A DNA stretch of 55,727 nt. It comes from an uncultured Clostridia bacterium (lineage in GTDB: Bacteria; Bacillota; Clostridia; Oscillospirales; Acutalibacteraceae). Every line of letters begins with the position of its first letter. Position 1 is the first letter of the stretch. The notes beneath the pieces were generated by a model. The model saw only the letters and a program-made list of their open reading frames with translations, had not been told where the DNA came from and made no database searches. This document shows, in pieces, positions 28,964 to 37,766 of the stretch. Location: contig CALYBL010000001.1 of assembly GCA_944412495.1 (NCBI GenBank), positions 1 to 55,727 of the forward strand, in the 5' to 3' direction. The position numbers were made by a program, and so were the translations under genes.

Positions 28964-29761
28964 TTAAACATATCTCTCTATCTCAATAATGATGCGGCCC
29001 TTTTTCGAGGTGCCGCCCGCCTGCTTCAATACGAATTTTCCGCAGCCGCGGCAGGAGACGGTGTCACCCTGAGATACCGTGCGGTCGGGCTTCACGCATT
29101 CTATGTGATTGAGCTGCACCCGACCCGACGATATAAGCTCGGATGCCCTCGCGCGGGAAAGTGAAAAGCCGGAAGCCGCCACCGCGTCCAGCCGAAGAGA
29201 CGGCACGGTATCCTTTATTATTTTTATACGTTTTTGCGGAGGCTGCAGCTCGTTTATGGATATTTCCTCAAGGCGCAGGTGCGCTCTGCCCGCTTTAAGC
29301 AGGTTAAACCGCAAAAACTCCGAAATGTCCTCAAGCACTATAATATCGCATTGTCCGCTGCCTACGAGTATATCGCCGACCTTTTCCCGCTCAATGCCAA
29401 GTCCTAACACCGAGCCCAAAAAGTCCCTGTGCGTAAGCTCCGTTTCCTTCGGCCAGAAGCAGCGCAGTGCCCGCAGCGGAGAATTACCGCTCTCCAGCCA
29501 GGCGCCTGCGCTCTGCCAGCGGGGCAGAAACACGCATATCGTCCGCTCGGCTTCGTCCCAGCCGCCGTAAAACAAATGCTCCGGACGGCCGCAGGCGTTT
29601 ATGCATTTTTCCGCCAGTGCCCGCTCTTTCGGCGAGAGAAAGTCGGTGTGGCAGGGTATGTCTCGCGTACCCGTCAGCGTAAGCTTGTCGAGCAGGCGCG
29701 CAAACAGCAGCCGCTCTTCGTCGCTGCTGGAAAGCCTGTTGAGAATCTCGGTTTTATTCAT
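28964..29761 (-). CDS. ylmH: YlmH family S4-domain RNA-binding protein (RqcP2-like)
   Basis: The 265-aa protein has the YlmH N-terminal domains (TDFLSPKERALAEKCI about 39-54; LGSVLGLGIEREKVGDILV about 115-133) and a C-terminal S4 domain (LRLDAVAASGFSLSRARASELISSGRVQLNH about 189-219). Homologues bind the 50S subunit and assist elongation in ribosome-associated quality control as well as cell division genes. Here it lies beside DUF1848, not the usual divIVA/ileS cluster. AGGAG is 11 bases before the ATG. Confidence 0.9.
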   Translation of the reverse strand: MNKTEILNRLSSSDEERLLFARLLDKLTLTGTRDIPCHTDFLSPKERALAEKCINACGRPEHLFYGGWDEAERTICVFLPRWQSAGAWLESGNSPLRALRCFWPKETELTHRDFLGSVLGLGIEREKVGDILVGSGQCDIIVLEDISEFLRFNLLKAGRAHLRLEEISINELQPPQKRIKIIKDTVPSLRLDAVAASGFSLSRARASELISSGRVQLNHIECVKPDRTVSQGDTVSCRGCGKFVLKQAGGTSKKGRIIIEIERYV

Positions 29762-30691
29762 GCTGCAAATTTCTCCTATTTTATAAATTCTTCGTTAATC
29801 TCAGCAGAGCGCAGAGCTTGGCCGAAATCCCTGTGATAACCGCTCCGCGCGTTTTTCAAGATCGCATAAATGCACACGAACATTATACCCTAAATCGACG
29901 CCTATAAAAAGCGGATATAAATATCGATTTGCTTTGCAGCCTGCGTCAGCGCTGCTTTATGCACCGTGGCCATGCCGCCAAACCCCGGATTACCTCGCAT
30001 CGTATAGCCGTGCCGCTTAAGGCCGGTATTTACAGCAGCTAAAAAGCTACTGCCGGCTTGACTGTTCGGGCGGACAGAGCAGGCATTTATATCGCCTCAT
30101 TATATCTCTCAGCCGCTAACTGCAGGGGCAAAGAGCATATCGGCAGATATAAATACTTTTTACTGGCTAATCAAAGCCGCCGGCAGACAGGTAGATTTGC
30201 ACAGAATATATAATTCCCTGCTGCCCAATTTACCAATAAGAAGCCCGCATCTTAGCACCTCATTACTTTTCATCACGCCTGCAAACGATTAATCACATCT
30301 ATGATACACCTCCTTATGTAAGCGTCTATAAAGCTGTTTACTTGACGCCGGGCAGGCCGGGGAATTTCTCCCCCCTAAATGAGACACCAAACCGTTTAAT
30401 TATATTGCTTTACCGCCTGTCACTGCCGTATCCGAATCCTTATCATGCCTGCGCGGGCAAAAATAGTGCTCCCAAGCTAAAGACGTGTTTTTCCCTAACA
30501 CAGCTCTCCGCAGCATAGCATAGGCCGGTAATTTGAGGATAAGTGGTCGCATATCTGCTGTGTAAGCTTTCACAGTCATCCGGCGCGAACGCTAAGCAGC
30601 AACTTCAATTTTACGAAACGATATATTTTTGCACGTCAAGTGCCGCATATTGTTTTTTATTATAAAATTATTGTTTTTCGATAAAAATATA
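29762..30691. other. Gene-free stretch of about 0.9 kb
   Basis: No supported gene on either strand. Frames are short and broken. There is an isolated AGGAGG-type site at about 30310 on the minus strand that leads to no frame, which could be the remains of a gene. The region is bounded on the right by a good promoter. Confidence 0.5.
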
Positions 30692-30720
30692 TTGCATTTC
30701 ATTTTAGCGCATGATATAAT
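30692..30720 (+). promoter_or_regulatory. Sigma-A promoter for the Nudix-like operon
   Basis: TTGCAT at 30692-30697, a 17-base spacer and TATAAT at 30715-30720, 90 bases before the Nudix-like gene. Confidence 0.78.
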
Positions 30721-30809
30721 CCAGATAAAGAAAAATATGAGCCGGTCTAAAATCCACTGCAGCATATGGCAGCGTAAAGCTATGTAAAACGACCTTAAGA
30801 GTGATTTAC

Positions 30810-31265
30810 ATGAAATTCTATTCTGGAATAGTACTCTATTGCGTGACCGAAGGAAGAATACTGCTTATCAGTCAAAGGTCCGGTGAAAAAGAGCACTGGC
30901 TGGTGCCGCACGGCAGCGTTGAGGCAGGAGAAAGCTATACTGATGCAGCTGTAAGAGCAATATCAAATACGCTCGATATATCTGATTCTGATATTGAGGA
31001 GCTATGCACGATAGAAAACGGCAGCCGCACGGAAAAATATTTTATCTCGTACTCAGAGTGCTGTCTGCTGTTAAACAGTCATGCCGGCACGGCACTGCGC
31101 ACAGGGCATGAAAGCGGAAGCAAAATGGTTTGGGTATATATTGAAAAGCTCCCCTTCCTTCCGCTGCCGCCCGCATTAAAAAATGCGCTCGCAAAACAAA
31201 TATTTATATTAGACGGAGGTACGTTATGTCAAAGACTTTCTTATCACGATGGCTTAAATTTATAA
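30810..31265 (+). CDS. Nudix-fold protein with a degenerate Nudix box
   Basis: The 151-aa protein has the Nudix fold pattern: SGIVLYCVTEGRILLISQRS, then WLVPHGSVEAGESYTDAAVRA. The Nudix box should read G-x5-E-x7-R-E-U-x-E-E-x-G-U, but here the segment after Arg is AISNTLDI, so all three catalytic glutamates of REUxEE are missing. It is therefore unlikely to hydrolyse nucleoside diphosphates by the usual mechanism and may only bind a ligand. I take the ATG at 30810 (AAGAG eight bases upstream) over a GTG at 30801. It overlaps the next gene by 40 bases. Confidence 0.72.
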   Translation: MKFYSGIVLYCVTEGRILLISQRSGEKEHWLVPHGSVEAGESYTDAAVRAISNTLDISDSDIEELCTIENGSRTEKYFISYSECCLLLNSHAGTALRTGHESGSKMVWVYIEKLPFLPLPPALKNALAKQIFILDGGTLCQRLSYHDGLNL

Positions 31266-31726
31266 TTATTCTTTCAATATGCTTCAGCACAGCGGTGTAT
31301 CTTCTGCCGTTTCCATTCATTGTATACCCTATACTAAAATATAGTTCTGCGGAAAAAGAGCTGTGGATATGGCTCGGCCTGATATGGAGCACTGCCGTGC
31401 CGATATATATAGCGCTGACGTTTTCATGGCGCATTGCGTCAAATATAGGCAAGGGCAGAATGCTGAGCCTCAGCACAGCAAAAAGTCTGAGAATAATCTC
31501 AGTGCTGGCGGCTGCAGATGTTGCATGGTTCTTTATTGCGGGACTCATACTCCTGCTGTTTGAAATCAATTTACCGATAATGGTTATCGGCTCGTTTTTC
31601 ATAGTTATAATAGGCGTAGTCATATCCGCGGCCGCCGCAGTGCTTTCGCACCTCGTAAAAACAGCCGCCAAGCAGCGCCATGCCGGCATATACCGGTCCA
31701 TGATACGCGTAAAGCAGCGCGGGTAA
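31226..31726 (+). CDS. DUF2975-like four-helix membrane protein
   Basis: The 166-aa product has four hydrophobic segments (about 11-35, 47-66, 90-113 and 118-143). The order of helices and the NIGKGRMLSLSTAKSLRIIS loop between helices 2 and 3 fit DUF2975. These are often encoded with an Xre-type regulator, which is missing here. GGAGGT lies before the ATG, inside the end of the Nudix-like gene, implying coupling. Confidence 0.7.
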   Translation: MSKTFLSRWLKFIIILSICFSTAVYLLPFPFIVYPILKYSSAEKELWIWLGLIWSTAVPIYIALTFSWRIASNIGKGRMLSLSTAKSLRIISVLAAADVAWFFIAGLILLLFEINLPIMVIGSFFIVIIGVVISAAAAVLSHLVKTAAKQRHAGIYRSMIRVKQRG

Positions 31727-31777
31727 ATAATATCGATTTTTCCTCTCATACTATCCTTATCGAAAGAGTGATATAAA

Positions 31778-32293
31778 ATGAAAAGGGCTTTAACATTATT
31801 TATCTGTGCAGCACTTTCTCTCATGCTTTTATCCTCCTGCGCCATTCCTGTCAATGTAAATCACAACGGCATCGTCCTGCCGATTTCATCGCGCACTTTA
31901 CGCTCAGTATACCATGAATTTTTAATGGGCTATAATGAATTGTTCGAAATATACAGGCTCGACGAAAGTACCGCTGCGGATGTGGTCCAAGCAATACACG
32001 GCAACAAAAACTGGCAACCACTCCCAATGGCTGGCTCTGTTTCCGGCACTGTTTACGGTCTGAACAAAGAGGTTTCCGAGCTCGTTCAGGTCGGAGAAAA
32101 AGAGGATATGGTTATGCCGGTCTTAGACAGCGGATATTACAGCATATACGATACAGGAAATAAAAGCTATTATATAATGGACCATATCGGTTACGATTAC
32201 CTGACCGAAGGGTATTGCTTATCCGTATTTGACACCAATACACTGACCTTTTATTATTTTAAGACCACCACACCAAAATCACCGCAGGATTGA
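31778..32293 (+). CDS. Putative lipoprotein, unknown function
   Basis: The 171-aa product has a lipoprotein signal (MKRALTLFICAALSLMLLSSC; lipobox LSSC with Cys at 21). The mature part is rich in Tyr, Asp and Ser (e.g. SGYYSIYDTGNKSYYIMDHIGYDY about 126-149) and shows no recognised domain. It follows the DUF2975 gene after 51 bases and precedes a hairpin, so it likely ends the operon. It would be attached to the outer face of the membrane. Confidence 0.7.
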   Translation: MKRALTLFICAALSLMLLSSCAIPVNVNHNGIVLPISSRTLRSVYHEFLMGYNELFEIYRLDESTAADVVQAIHGNKNWQPLPMAGSVSGTVYGLNKEVSELVQVGEKEDMVMPVLDSGYYSIYDTGNKSYYIMDHIGYDYLTEGYCLSVFDTNTLTFYYFKTTTPKSPQD

Positions 32294-32317
32294 CATCCAT
32301 CATCCCTCTTTCAATAT

Positions 32318-32353
32318 ATCCGCCGCATGCTTTTCATATGCGGCGGATAGCTT
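32318..32353 (+). terminator. Hairpin after the lipoprotein gene
   Basis: ATCCGCCGCAT and ATGCGGCGGAT make an 11-bp stem with a nine-base loop. The downstream T-content is modest (AGCTTTATATATATT), so it is a probable, not certain, terminator. Confidence 0.6.
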
Positions 32354-32532
32354 TATATATATTACTTACAAATGGCATAACCTTGCATCACGCCGGTCCT
32401 CTGCTGTGTTATGGTTGTAAGGGCAAGGAAGAGACAAAATAAATCATGCGCCGCAGGGCAGTTCATTAAAGCCGCCTGCCGGCATTGTATTATGGATATT
32501 TGATATGCCGCACAGAGTCAGTGCCCGCCTGG

Positions 32533-34566
32533 TTAATTCAGCGCGTCGACGCCGACCTGCTCAAACAGTGCCGCCACGCGCGGCTTAAGTGCCGCATAGT
32601 CTCGGCTGATGAGCCCGGCGTCGCGCTCCGTTATGCGCTCCGCCTCCGACTGGGCCTGCATGAGTATGTCCATGTCGCGTATGATATCGGCTATCTTAAA
32701 GCTCGGCAGGCCGTGCTGACGGTTGCCGAAAAATTCGCCGGGGCCGCGCAGCTTTAGGTCCTCGTTGGCTATTACAAAGCCGTCGGTGGTGCCGCACATT
32801 ATCTGCATACGCCGCTTTGTCGTCTCGCTCTGATTGTCCGTTACGAGAATACAGCACGATTCAGCCGTGCCGCGCCCTACACGGCCGCGCAGCTGGTGGA
32901 GCTGTGACAGGCCAAAGCGCTCGGCGTTCTCTATCAGCATCACCGCCGCATTGGGCACGTCGACACCCACCTCTATCACTGTGGTGGAGACGAGCAGCTG
33001 AGTCTCACCCCTGGCAAACGCGCTCATTACCGCGTCCTTCTCCCTTGCCGAAAGCCGGCCGTGCATGAGTCCCACGCTGTAATTTCTAAAGCTCGTGCGG
33101 CTTATTTTTCCCGCATACTCCTCTGCTGAGACAAGCCCCTCATCCTCGCCCTGCTCTATAAGCGGACATATTATATACGCCTGAAGTCCCTTATCAAGAT
33201 GCTTTTTTATATAGTTATACGCCCGCTCCCTTATCCTTGAGGATATGCAGTAGGTCTTTATCTCGGTCCTGCCGGGCGGCATCTCGTCCAGCACCGACAC
33301 CTTAAGATCGCCGTACACCACAAGCGACAGCGTGCGCGGTATCGGTGTGGCCGACATTACATACAGATGCGGATTATTCCCCTTGGAAATGAGCGAGGCG
33401 CGCTGCTCCACCCCGAAGCGGTGCTGCTCGTCCGTTATGACTATGCCAAGGCTCTTAAAGCTAAGGCTGTCGTTGAGCAGCGCGTGAGTACCGACGATAA
33501 AGTCTATCTCGCCGCTGGCAAGCTGCTCGTATATTATCTTTTTCTCCCTCGCCGGTGTGGAGCCGAGCAGCAGTGCGGATTTCACACCCGTGCCTCTGAA
33601 AAAATTAAGAAAGGAGCGGTAATGCTGCTCGCAAAGTATTGCCGTCGGAGCCATGAATGCCGCCTGCATGCCGTTCTTTATACAGGTGTAGCAGACTGCC
33701 GCCGCCACGGCCGTCTTGCCGGAGCCGACGTCGCCCTGAAGCAGGCGCTTCATCGGCCTGCCGCTGCGCATATCCTCCACAGCCTCCGCCGCCGCGCGGC
33801 GCTGCGCCGACGTCGGCTCAAACGGAAGTCCGGCAAAAAACTCGGAGGTGTAATCGGTTTTCACCGCCGGCGCGCTTATGTCGGACTTTACCCGGCTAAG
33901 CAGCTTTATCCCAAGCTGCATGGTGAGCAGCTCATCAAAAATAAGCCGCCGGCGCGCATCCTTCAGCGCGCTGTGAGATGATGGAAAGTGGATATTGGAA
34001 TAGGCCTCTTTTAACCCCGTCAGACCGTGCCTTTCAAGCAGTTCGCGCGGCATATATTCCTCAATATACGTCTCGCTGAGCGCCTGCTTTAAGGCATAAG
34101 CTATTATCTTCGATGACAGTCCGTCCGTCTGACGGTACACCGGGCGTATTCTCTGCTCGCTTTGCGGCAGAATCTCCGGCGACGACATCTCTTTTTGCAA
34201 AAAATTGGCCGTTACCTTGCCGTAAAAGAGGTGCTCGCTTCCCACTTTCAAAGCGGCGGCGGCATATCTGTTGTTAAAAATAGTTATATTCATGCCTGCA
34301 CTGCCGTCGGACACCTTTGTTTTGTAGATAACCATATTTTTTCTTATGCGGTGCTCCCCGACAGGAGCGGTTACCTTTGCCTTTACGCAGCATTTCTGCT
34401 CTGGCAGCGCTTCGCTTATACTTACGGGAGAGGTGAGGTCGTCATAGTGGCGCGGGAAAAAGCTCAAAAGGTCATAGATAGTTTTAACGCCCAGTCTTGC
34501 AAACAGACCCGCGCGCTTTTCGCCTATGGATTTCAGCCGTGTTATACTGTCGCCTGTGCTGAGCAT
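32533..34566 (-). CDS. recG: ATP-dependent DNA helicase RecG
   Basis: The 677-aa helicase has the N-terminal wedge/OB domain (about 1-190), Walker A GDVGSGKTAVAAA (about 279-291), Walker B ITDEQHRFG (about 376-384), motif III MSATPIPRT (about 402-410), and the helicase lobe with STTVIEVGVDVPNA (about 527-540) and the arginine motif QLRGRVGRG (about 558-566). It regresses stalled forks. It is last in the asp23-fakA-(GNAT)-recG run on the minus strand. AAGGAGG precedes the ATG. Confidence 0.98.
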   Translation of the reverse strand: MLSTGDSITRLKSIGEKRAGLFARLGVKTIYDLLSFFPRHYDDLTSPVSISEALPEQKCCVKAKVTAPVGEHRIRKNMVIYKTKVSDGSAGMNITIFNNRYAAAALKVGSEHLFYGKVTANFLQKEMSSPEILPQSEQRIRPVYRQTDGLSSKIIAYALKQALSETYIEEYMPRELLERHGLTGLKEAYSNIHFPSSHSALKDARRRLIFDELLTMQLGIKLLSRVKSDISAPAVKTDYTSEFFAGLPFEPTSAQRRAAAEAVEDMRSGRPMKRLLQGDVGSGKTAVAAAVCYTCIKNGMQAAFMAPTAILCEQHYRSFLNFFRGTGVKSALLLGSTPAREKKIIYEQLASGEIDFIVGTHALLNDSLSFKSLGIVITDEQHRFGVEQRASLISKGNNPHLYVMSATPIPRTLSLVVYGDLKVSVLDEMPPGRTEIKTYCISSRIRERAYNYIKKHLDKGLQAYIICPLIEQGEDEGLVSAEEYAGKISRTSFRNYSVGLMHGRLSAREKDAVMSAFARGETQLLVSTTVIEVGVDVPNAAVMLIENAERFGLSQLHQLRGRVGRGTAESCCILVTDNQSETTKRRMQIMCGTTDGFVIANEDLKLRGPGEFFGNRQHGLPSFKIADIIRDMDILMQAQSEAERITERDAGLISRDYAALKPRVAALFEQVGVDALN

Positions 34567-34751
34567 AAAAGCCTCCTTATTTTAAGCTAATTCAGCCGGG
34601 AAATGCAAAAGCGCAAAATTCAAGCCCGCTGAGCAGGTCAGCCCATATCATGGCTTAACGCCGTGACGTCTGCTGCAAAACACTTTACGTCCGGCCGTTA
34701 TCCTCAGCCATGATGCAAAGCACCGCCCGCTTGGCCAAGCCGGCACAGCAA

Positions 34752-35267
34752 TTACAAATCCCTGCGCATTATATAATCTGTCTGCTCATTCCTTCCAATA
34801 AAGAACGAATGAGCTCCTATTCTGTAAAAGCCCTGCTTTTTATAAAAAGAAATAGCTCGTTCATTATTCTCCCAAACGCCGAGCCAGATATATTTTTTTC
34901 CAAAAGTCCTGGCCATATCTGCGGCTGCAGCTATGGCATGTCCGCCTATCCCACGGCCCTGAAAATTTCTAAGCACATATATTCTTTCAATCTCAAGCGA
35001 ATCAGGGTCATTTATATCCGACTGTGACGGCACCAAGTTTATTTTAATATATCCTGCCGGAAAATCACCACAGTACAAAAAGTAAAAGCTCGAGCCGTCG
35101 TCCGCCATCTCCGACATGAGCTTGTCCTCGCTATATCTGCCGGCGAGAAATTCCGTGAGCTCATCAGGGTCGTTTTCAGCAGCAAAGGCATCCGTAAATG
35201 TCGCGCGGGACAGTTCACACAGCAGTGATATATCAGCCTGTGTACACCGTTTCATCGTAATTCTCAA
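34752..35267 (-). CDS. GNAT family N-acetyltransferase (PaiA-like)
   Basis: The 171-aa product has the GNAT acetyl-CoA loop in VLRNFQGRGIGGHAI (about 96-110) and the C-terminal LGVWENNERAISFYKKQGFYRIGAHSF (about 127-153). The opening LRITMKRCTQADISLLCELSRATFTDAF and the NDPDEL segment resemble spermidine/spermine acetyltransferases of the PaiA group, but the substrate is a guess. I start at TTG 35267, five bases after GGGGGTG. It sits between fakA and recG, where it is not normally found. Confidence 0.78.
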   Translation of the reverse strand: MRITMKRCTQADISLLCELSRATFTDAFAAENDPDELTEFLAGRYSEDKLMSEMADDGSSFYFLYCGDFPAGYIKINLVPSQSDINDPDSLEIERIYVLRNFQGRGIGGHAIAAAADMARTFGKKYIWLGVWENNERAISFYKKQGFYRIGAHSFFIGRNEQTDYIMRRDL

Positions 35268-35461
35268 GTAAGCACCCCCATTGCGGCTGAGCTTGTGACT
35301 GCGCACCTGTCTGCGCAGTATGGCAGTAAACAAAAAGGCCGCTCATGCATCCAAGTCCGACCGAACGACATAAGCAGGCAAATGCATGTTCATCGGTCAA
35401 ACAGCAGGACACAAAGCGGCACTTGAAGTTCAAATATATTACTTATAATTATTATACACCG

Positions 35462-37123
35462 TTACTCCGTCCAGATAATATAGTAATATACCGGCTGCCC
35501 GCCGTTTACCACCGTGATGTCGGCACTGTCGCCGAATTTCTGGCCGAGCATGGCGCTTATCTCCTCCGCCTGCTCCTCGGTGGTGTCCTCGCCGTAAATA
35601 AGCGTTATCGACGAATGGTGCTTTTTGAATATCGTCTTTGTAAGGCGCAGCACCGCCTTGGCCATGTCCGTACCGGTGAATACGAGCTTTGAACCCTCCA
35701 TTGCCAGTATCTCGCCTTTTTTGATGCTGTGCCCGTCATACTCGCTGTCCCTTGCGGCATAGGTTATCTGACCGGTGCCGATGTTCTGCGCCGCCTTGTC
35801 CATGGCCATAGCGTTCGTATCGGCGTCCTCCCCCTCGTCAAAGGCGAGCATTGCCGACAGGCCCATGGGTATAGTCTTGGTATTAAGCACTATCACATTG
35901 CGCGTTGCAAGGCTTACGGCCTGCTCGGCGGCCATGATTATATTCTTGTTGTTGGGCAGCACAAACACCGTCTGTGCCGGCGTAGCCTCTATCGCCTTTA
36001 ATATATCGTCGGTGCTGGGATTCATGGTCTGACCGCCCGTCACGACCTTATCGGCTCCAAGGTCGATAAAAAGCTGCTTTATTCCCTCGCCGGCCGCAAC
36101 GCATACAAAGCCGTATTTGTTGGCCGGCGGCACCGGCTTCAGGTCGTCATTGTCCGCCTGTGGCTCACTGCCCGGCTCGTTCGCCTTGGCCGCTTCGTGC
36201 CGGGCACGCTCATGCTGGTCGCGCATGTTGTCTATCTTAAGGCTTACAAGCGGCCCGTACTCCAGCGCCTTTTCTATAACCTTGCCGGGGTGGTCGGTAT
36301 GTACGTGTATTTTTATGATATGCTCGTCTTCAACAAACACTGCCGAATCGCCTATTGTCTCAAGATACGCACGCAAAAGCTTTGGGTCCCTGCTTGATTC
36401 GGGGCTGCGCTTGACTATAAACTCCGTGCAGTAGGTAAAGGTTATCTCCGCCTCGGATTCGGCAGCAGCGCTGCGGCTTGCCTGCTGTGCGCCGTCCTCC
36501 TCGCTCTCTATCATCACGCCGTTTTTGAGCACCGACTGCATGCCCTCTAAAATATATACAAAGCCCTGCCCGCCGGCGTCCACGACGCCCGCTTTTTTTA
36601 GCACGGGAAGCAGCTCCGGTGTCGATTCGAGCGCATTTCTGGCAGCCGTGATAAGCTCGTCAAAAACCTCGTTTATATCGTCGGTATGGACCGCCGCCTC
36701 GCTTGCCTTTTCGCCTGCGAGCCTTGCGACGGTGAGTATAGTGCCCTCCGTCGGCTTCATGACCGCCTTGTAGGCAGAGTCCACACCGCTGTTGAGCGCC
36801 GCCGCAAAATCGCGGCCGCCTATCTCACTGTGACCCTTGAGCGCCTTGCCTATGCCTCTGAAAAGCAGCGACAGTATTACGCCGGAGTTCCCCCTCGCGT
36901 TTCTCAGCAGCGCGCCAGCCGTTATCTCGGCAATATTTCCGGCATTATCGTCGTTTGTGTTGGACAGCTCTCTCACTGCGCCGTTTATGGTCATAGACAT
37001 GTTCGTTCCGGTATCGCCGTCCGGCACCGGGAAGACGTTGAGCTCGTCTACTCTCTTTTTATTATTCGTCAGATTATTCGCCCCGGATATAATGGCATCC
37101 CTCAAAGCAGAACCGTTTATCAC
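35462..37123 (-). CDS. fakA: DAK2-domain fatty acid kinase subunit (FakA/YloV)
   Basis: The 553-aa protein has an N-terminal DAK2 domain with VPDGDTGTNMSMT (about 32-44, ATP/Mg-binding) and RGNSGVILSLLFRG (about 76-89), then a C-terminal YloV/FakA domain (VTGGQTMNPSTDDIL about 360-374; VLPNNKNIIMAAEQA). With a FakB partner it phosphorylates fatty acids for phospholipid synthesis. No FakB (DegV) is in this window. GTG start with AGGAGG five bases upstream. It lies 58 bases after asp23. Confidence 0.92.
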   Translation of the reverse strand: MINGSALRDAIISGANNLTNNKKRVDELNVFPVPDGDTGTNMSMTINGAVRELSNTNDDNAGNIAEITAGALLRNARGNSGVILSLLFRGIGKALKGHSEIGGRDFAAALNSGVDSAYKAVMKPTEGTILTVARLAGEKASEAAVHTDDINEVFDELITAARNALESTPELLPVLKKAGVVDAGGQGFVYILEGMQSVLKNGVMIESEEDGAQQASRSAAAESEAEITFTYCTEFIVKRSPESSRDPKLLRAYLETIGDSAVFVEDEHIIKIHVHTDHPGKVIEKALEYGPLVSLKIDNMRDQHERARHEAAKANEPGSEPQADNDDLKPVPPANKYGFVCVAAGEGIKQLFIDLGADKVVTGGQTMNPSTDDILKAIEATPAQTVFVLPNNKNIIMAAEQAVSLATRNVIVLNTKTIPMGLSAMLAFDEGEDADTNAMAMDKAAQNIGTGQITYAARDSEYDGHSIKKGEILAMEGSKLVFTGTDMAKAVLRLTKTIFKKHHSSITLIYGEDTTEEQAEEISAMLGQKFGDSADITVVNGGQPVYYYIIWTE

Positions 37124-37181
37124 AATATCCTCCTCGTGCCGGTGCAAGCGGCAAACAAAAATAAATTCGCTCGGCAAAGAC

Positions 37182-37532
37182 CTATTCGGACTTCATGCCG
37201 TCGATATGCACAATTACCTTTTCAACAATGATGCCGGTGGAGTCCTCCACCGTGTATTTCACCCTGCTGACTATGCTCTTAGCTATGGCGTTTATGTTGA
37301 CGCCGTAGGTCACAACGATATATATATCAACAACAATTGAGTTGAAATCGCCCCTGACCTTTATTCCGTTGTCGGCGTTTTCCTTCTTGCTGAAGAGCTG
37401 GCGGAGCCGCTGCGGACCCTTCGCCACCATGCCGGACACACCGTAGCAGGAGGATACCGCGTGGCCTATGAGCTTAGTAAAAAACGCATTTGATATGCTG
37501 ACTGTGCCATAACGATTTTCATATTTTATCAT
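37182..37532 (-). CDS. yloU: Asp23/Gls24 family envelope stress protein
   Basis: The 116-aa protein has YGTVSISNAFFTKLIGHAVSSCYGVSGMV (about 8-36) and the C-terminal VVDIYIVVTYGVNINAIAKSI and VNVHV-like IIVEKVIVHIDG. It is a small protein linked to the cell envelope, of unclear activity. Its place ahead of fakA and recG is the conserved Firmicutes order. GGGAG precedes the ATG. Confidence 0.92.
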   Translation of the reverse strand: MIKYENRYGTVSISNAFFTKLIGHAVSSCYGVSGMVAKGPQRLRQLFSKKENADNGIKVRGDFNSIVVDIYIVVTYGVNINAIAKSIVSRVKYTVEDSTGIIVEKVIVHIDGMKSE

Positions 37533-37766
37533 AGTATTCTCCCTTTCCGTGCGCGTTCTTTTATCGGCCGATACAGCCGTCTATTGAAGCCGCAGCTTAA
37601 AGCCGCAGCGCTATTCTGCAAACACTTTGCATGTATATTATATTATCTTTCGGCTAAATATTCAACCACTATGCAATAAATTGCCGGCATAGGTCTATAA
37701 AACCGCACTATAACCGTTCCGGCGCCGGCTCCATAATGCGTCTTGCCCGCTGCGGTATTTGGAGTC

